DNA of 60,320 bases, taken from NCBI GenBank assembly GCA_947462255.1, contig CANHOA010000019.1, forward strand, positions 1-60,320, given 5' to 3'. The translations under genes and the position numbers were made by a program. The DNA is from Flavobacteriales bacterium. Lineage in GTDB: Bacteria > Bacteroidota > Bacteroidia > Flavobacteriales_D > Crocinitomicaceae. The notes under the pieces were generated by a model. The model made no database searches, was not told the DNA's origin, and was given only the letters and a program-made list of their open reading frames with translations. The number at the start of each line of letters is the position of its first letter. The stretch's first letter is position 1. This document shows positions 57,401 to 60,320 of this stretch, piece after piece.

Positions 57401-58708
57401 ACCTCTAACCTCTTGAATTTGGGGTGGGATACCGAAAAGACTAGCAGTAGCTGTTACTTGCGTGGATGTTGTAATGTTTCCATTTGCCATATCCACTTCA
57501 TAAATTCTACCGTGAAGATTTAAATTGCCCCCTGTTCCTCCAATAATTAATTTTGTTTGATCGCAATTAAAGGCAATATTCCAAAATTCAGTACTTAATT
57601 GTCCGCCACTTGGCGCTGGATTACTCCAAACCAAACCTCCTGCGGTGTTGACTTTAAGTATTTCATACCCTGTTCCATTCGTAACATAAGAATTTCCGAT
57701 ATCATCCGTGGCTAATGTACCCAACCATTGCGTGGTGTCGTATGGTGTATTATAAGACCATTGTAAAACGCCTGCATTATTGTATTTTTTTAATTGCATT
57801 GGATCCACACCACCAATGATGTATACATTTCCTAAAGCATCGGTATCCAGCTCCCAAACACAATCCCAATTTAAAGGAAATACAGGAGTTTGAACCCAAG
57901 GGTCTATTACAATACTTTTCGTTAAATCATATGCGCCAAGTTCAAAAGTAATTTGATTGTTTGCTAACTTGTAATGGGAAGTAATGGCATTTTCCCTTTC
58001 CTCTTCATAAAAAGTAATTGGTGCATGATCGATTACGTCACCAAATAAAGTGGAGATGTGGATGGCATTGTCATTTAATGAAAGTTGACGGTCATAGATC
58101 ATTTTAATATGAGTTGGATCCGCTCCAGCATGTAGAATGAACGCATATTTAATTCCAATCACCGGATGAACTTCATATTTAACATCAATATTTGGGTAAA
58201 TATTTTTATAAATGATGTACTCAAAACCCTTCACAAAGTTGATGTTTTGAGACACCTTGTTTTTATTATCGAATGTATAACTATGGTAATCAGAGGTAAC
58301 ATTCATGCCATTTATTTCGACATCCGAAGAGGCATTCTCCCAAAACATGGTTACCTGATCCGATTTTACTAAGAATTTTCCCGTAAGCGCTTCCTTTTGC
58401 TTATGCTCCACAAATGTTTTAACGGGTTGATTCATTAATTCAGCCCTTTCACCTTTTGATTTTTTTTGTATTTCTAAGAAATTATAGGACACCCCCTTCT
58501 CACCAAAAAATATTTTTGTAGATCCAAAATCAATGGCAAATTTAATTTTACCAGTAGAAAGATTCTCCTCATGGTCGAATTGACCCAAATTCTCAACAAA
58601 ACTTTTGTTTTTTGAATGTTCAATTCCCCAAGTTGCTTGAATGGATTCTTGAGAGAAACTTTGATTTATAACTAAGAATAGTAGCGTTAAGGAAAAAAAA
58701 TATTTCAT
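54437..58708 (-). CDS. Giant secreted adhesin with SprB repeats and T9SS type B tail
   Basis: 1423 residues. Signal peptide, N-terminal DUF7948-like domain (about 35-270; FVENLGQFDHEENL), a beta-propeller-like region with repeated GN-YIGG / GNIYVGS motifs (about 270-620), a CSS-rich stretch, six SprB-type repeats (about 800-1250, each about 75 residues, e.g. SCGGSSGTATAAPSGGTAPY), and a gliding-motility type B C-terminal domain (about 1330-1423; FAPNDGGPTENNT, YDRWGEKVFE). Exported by T9SS; probably an adhesin or surface filament. Confidence 0.93.
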   Translation of the reverse strand: MKYFFSLTLLFLVINQSFSQESIQATWGIEHSKNKSFVENLGQFDHEENLSTGKIKFAIDFGSTKIFFGEKGVSYNFLEIQKKSKGERAELMNQPVKTFVEHKQKEALTGKFLVKSDQVTMFWENASSDVEINGMNVTSDYHSYTFDNKNKVSQNINFVKGFEYIIYKNIYPNIDVKYEVHPVIGIKYAFILHAGADPTHIKMIYDRQLSLNDNAIHISTLFGDVIDHAPITFYEEERENAITSHYKLANNQITFELGAYDLTKSIVIDPWVQTPVFPLNWDCVWELDTDALGNVYIIGGVDPMQLKKYNNAGVLQWSYNTPYDTTQWLGTLATDDIGNSYVTNGTGYEILKVNTAGGLVWSNPAPSGGQLSTEFWNIAFNCDQTKLIIGGTGGNLNLHGRIYEVDMANGNITTSTQVTATASLFGIPPQIQEVRGLTAAPNGKYYFVSLDTIGYLNDNLTLCGAGSTSLYEKNHGVNWSYKSENWRYNNTGIKVIRADANFVYLNKGNELQKRSLVNLSLIASVAIPGGVLSTPFLSDNVTENAGIDIDNCGNIYVGSKTGVYKFNSSLVQQAFYPTAFYVYDVRVSTGGDVVACGGSGNSSSATRTGGVQSFAASACAIIPITCCDATICIPQSLCDNDAPVTLTPAVTGGTWSGTGVSAGGVFSPSVVGPGNYTITYTLACGSESIIIPVSSCSSILAACVELNGTLSAINGVPSFSWQNSTTTIPCIAGFGSYCGIFTVAGAPVTAWSTFATGANIPAPSTWPIQLVDNLGTVVVYANLAAIPSCLVNPCLPFNFTIPTQTNVMCFGGSTGSATVSASGGTAPYSYTWTQGSLAGPTQSNLAAGSYTINVLDAALCPGTTTVVITQPATALTIGMSNTPTSCGGSSGTATAAPSGGTAPYSYLWTPSGGNSSLASNLSAGVYSVTITDNNGCQANGNTTVTTNGGPTISLVSSQNVSCFNGNNGSAIVSATGGAGTLTYSWMPGGLSGATQSTLLANTYNVTVTDGNGCTSSTTVIISEPPVLSLVSSIIPANCGVNDGSATVIPSGGTGAYSYTWSPIGGTFATASTIPGGVYNVVVTDANGCVSNMDIIVSNIGGPTVSMQSATDVSCYGLSDGSASVTVSGATAPYTYLWSPAGGAGASASNLTAGNYNVAVTDAVGCIGTVSITISSPTQILITETISAVNCPNLDGQITTTVMGGSGPYTYLWSPNGETSSSLINLASGDYSLQVSDINGCSISESYTVNSIGSIGITATPISTTIIEGESVQMNAYGALTYSWSPIVGLNCNTCSNPIATPTSTTIYTVTGTDAAGCFGTADVTIIVEIECHDYFIPTVFAPNDGGPTENNTLCVFGNCIAEFNYAVYDRWGEKVFETSNLSNCWDGSFRNKPLNAGVFAYKFVGTLFDGTRVVESGNVTLVR
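54950..56300 (-). repeat. Tandem SprB-repeat coding region
   Basis: Six imperfect copies of a unit of about 225 bases within the adhesin gene, visible as recurring segments such as GGTGACCA and CCTGCTGG-type stretches on the plus strand. Copies differ enough to avoid simple slippage but may recombine. Confidence 0.7.
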
Positions 58709-58755
58709 GGCATCTGATTTTAAAGTTGAAATAATTCTAAAATTATTTTCAATAT

Positions 58756-58763
58756 CAAATATA
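58756..58763 (-). promoter_or_regulatory. -7 box for the giant adhesin operon
   Basis: Minus strand TATATTTG matches TAnnTTTG, 47 bases before the ATG at 58708. A TTG at 58775-58777 (minus strand) is closer than the usual spacing. Confidence 0.45.
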
Positions 58764-58890
58764 CATTAATTTATCAACACGATTATTTTAAAATTCACCC
58801 CATAATTATTGATTATATCATTCAACTTCGGTTGTTCAAACCGCTTGATAATAAGCATATTAAGAATAAGTAATACCTAGTATATTATGT

Positions 58891-59000
58891 GGCTAAAGCC
58901 AAATCTGTTATTTTTTTTCTGATCGCTTGCTGAAAAGCAAGCTCAATAGATAAAACAGATTATATAACAATTATCTATTCAGTTTGGCTTTGGCCAAACT
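58891..59000. repeat. REP-like cluster of hairpins
   Basis: TGGCTAAAGCCA (58891-58902), GCTTGCT-GAAA-AGCAAGC (58926-58943) and AGTTTGGC-TTTG-GCCAAACT (58981-59000). AATCTGTTAT and ATAAAACAGATT on each side of the middle hairpin also pair, forming a nested structure typical of REP/BIME elements. Confidence 0.65.
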
Positions 59001-59052
59001 ATAATAAAACCATCTTCCTATTGTGCTTTAGCATCATTTTCTACTTTTCTAA

Positions 59053-60320
59053 CTACTCACTAAAAGAAATAGACATGCCCAACTTAAACCATCTTCCTGG
59101 CATTTGAACATATCCTGCTTCAATGTATTCTGTGTTAAAAAGATTATTTCCTTCTAAGAAAATGGAAAGGTTGCGCGTTGGATTCACTTTGATTTTTGCA
59201 TCCATCAAGGAGTAAGTATTTCCCCCTACTCGATCAATTCCACGGTAAGCAACTGTTACATTCACCCAATGGGTCAAATTCATCGTTAGGCGTCCTATCA
59301 ATTGATTTCTCAAACCCGAAAAAGCATAGCGCGACTCAGATTGACCAAATGCATCAACAAACTGATGGCTCGCATCTAAATAATTGTATCCCAGCGATAA
59401 TTCTCGAATCATGATGACACCAATTCCATTCCATCGGTAGCTCACGTTACTTTCAATTCCTGTAAAGATCACGGATGACAAATTCACAGGCTTCCATGGA
59501 TTAACCATAGCAGTGGTAGTTCTAAGCCAATCAATCATATTACTCGTATTTCGACGATATAGTGTGACATCTACTGTAATTCTTGACTTTTCCGTGCTAT
59601 TCAACTCAGATAGATCAGCCCAATAAAAACTAGCACCCAGTTCGGCATTCGTGGCATATTCTGGCTGCAAATCGGGATTCCCAACATTAGATGGATCTTG
59701 GTAAAATAATTCAGTGTAAGAGGGAGCCCGGTAGCTTTGACTGATATTTCCAAAAATTCTAAGTGTCTTAATAGGCATAAATGAAACCTCAAAACCCGGA
59801 AGAACCTTTTGATAAACATTCCCATTCATGCCTAAATTAAAATAATGTGCATTGCCAACAATGACCAATTTTCGATTTAAAAAAGTCAACTTATGATCGA
59901 TAAAACCAGAAAAATAGGTCCGGTCGCGTTCACCTAAATTGGAACTGTTCAAGCCTTCTTGTCTATACTCAACGCCGAAACCTGTTGTGCCTATCCGTGA
60001 ATTCCATTGCCCTGTTTCCTCAAGAGTCATTACTTCAGACCAATGTTTATTGGTGTAAAAAGCAGGGTCAAATCGCTTTAAACGAAACTCATCACGATGG
60101 GTTCGCAAGGACGCTTTGGTAAGGAATTTTAATTTGTTCAAACTTATTTGATGCGATAGTCCAGCCAAGCCCATTTGAGTAGATTCCCACTGATCAGGAA
60201 AAGCAGAAGTATAGTAACCATTGGCACCAAATGACCGGTCGGTATACCCCACAATTGCTCGCACCTCTTGTTTTTTTCCGACAGGCAAAGCCGCATCATA
60301 AAAATATTGCTGATTAACAT
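59053..60320 (-). CDS. TonB-dependent receptor, C-terminal part
   Basis: The frame is open past the window edge at 60320, so only the C-terminal beta-barrel (about 420 residues) is visible. Typical TonB receptor traits: ISQSYRAPSYTELFYQDP, GNPDLQPE, LEGNNLFNTEYIEAGYVQMPGRW and the final strand ending ISFSE. Similar in layout to BtuB-like cobalamin receptors, but the ligand cannot be told from this part. Confidence 0.92.
   Translation of the reverse strand, partial: VNQQYFYDAALPVGKKQEVRAIVGYTDRSFGANGYYTSAFPDQWESTQMGLAGLSHQISLNKLKFLTKASLRTHRDEFRLKRFDPAFYTNKHWSEVMTLEETGQWNSRIGTTGFGVEYRQEGLNSSNLGERDRTYFSGFIDHKLTFLNRKLVIVGNAHYFNLGMNGNVYQKVLPGFEVSFMPIKTLRIFGNISQSYRAPSYTELFYQDPSNVGNPDLQPEYATNAELGASFYWADLSELNSTEKSRITVDVTLYRRNTSNMIDWLRTTTAMVNPWKPVNLSSVIFTGIESNVSYRWNGIGVIMIRELSLGYNYLDASHQFVDAFGQSESRYAFSGLRNQLIGRLTMNLTHWVNVTVAYRGIDRVGGNTYSLMDAKIKVNPTRNLSIFLEGNNLFNTEYIEAGYVQMPGRWFKLGMSISFSE

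Larger units (their letters stand above)
58709..59052. other. 344-bp intergenic region with hairpins
   Basis: Contains the adhesin promoter (58756-58763) and the palindromic set at 58891-59000. The remaining sequence is AT-rich, without coding signal. Confidence 0.6.

Overview
This window is AT-rich DNA from a member of the Bacteroidota, most likely Flavobacteriales. The evidence is the type IX secretion system (T9SS) cargo tails (type A and gliding-motility type B), two PorP/SprF-family proteins, SprB-type adhesin repeats, a roughly 1,110-residue SecA with a zinc tail, an OmpA/PD40 protein, the near absence of Shine-Dalgarno sequences, and several TAnnTTTG -7 promoter boxes. Genus-level placement would be a guess. 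No rRNA, tRNA, CRISPR array, transposase or integrase was found.

Layout. (1) 1-9015 looks accessory. It holds the tail of an unknown gene, a small frameshifted ORF, and a three-gene operon: an ATP-dependent nucleic-acid-ligase-like protein followed by two proteins I do not recognise. A tight second operon follows: a MoxR-type AAA+ ATPase, a 907-residue leucine-rich-repeat protein made of two similar halves, and a protein joining an HExxH metallopeptidase-like region to a VWA domain. The second operon is flanked by an 86-bp direct repeat (3027-3112 and 8439-8524, two mismatches, both synonymous) that is the 3' end of the gene before it. This is the best candidate here for an undescribed system. 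(2) 9046-11747: a YqiA-like esterase, a PrsW-like membrane protease and a CapA-like metallophosphatase. (3) 11827-17899, minus strand: a compact run of S8 protease, SnoaL-like protein, prmC, ligA, a DUF6913-like protein and dapA. (4) 18008-29963: secreted proteins (S8 protease and M1 peptidase with type A T9SS tails, then an adhesin / PorP-SprF / OmpA operon). (5) 30022-49202: mostly housekeeping (guaA-LysM-hemF; secA-DUF2520-kdsC; aminotransferase IV and rhomboid; L,D-transpeptidase, rpe, CvfB-like, RluA-like, efp, gcvT). (6) 49203-60320: a 756-bp structured intergenic region, radC, wecB and a polysaccharide deacetylase, a second adhesin / PorP-SprF pair, and a partial TonB-dependent receptor.

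How it works together. Three blocks serve the cell surface: secreted peptidases and adhesins routed through T9SS, their PorP/SprF outer-membrane partners, and an OmpA-like protein that likely ties one assembly to peptidoglycan. The MoxR-LRR-VWA block resembles the general plan of a AAA+ remodeller working with a VWA adaptor, with the LRR protein as a plausible recognition component; the upstream ligase hints at a nucleic-acid substrate, but this is inference. Dispersed REP-like palindromic repeats sit in the larger intergenic gaps (46565 and 53131 are copies of each other; 49203-49958 and 58891-59000 are strongly structured).
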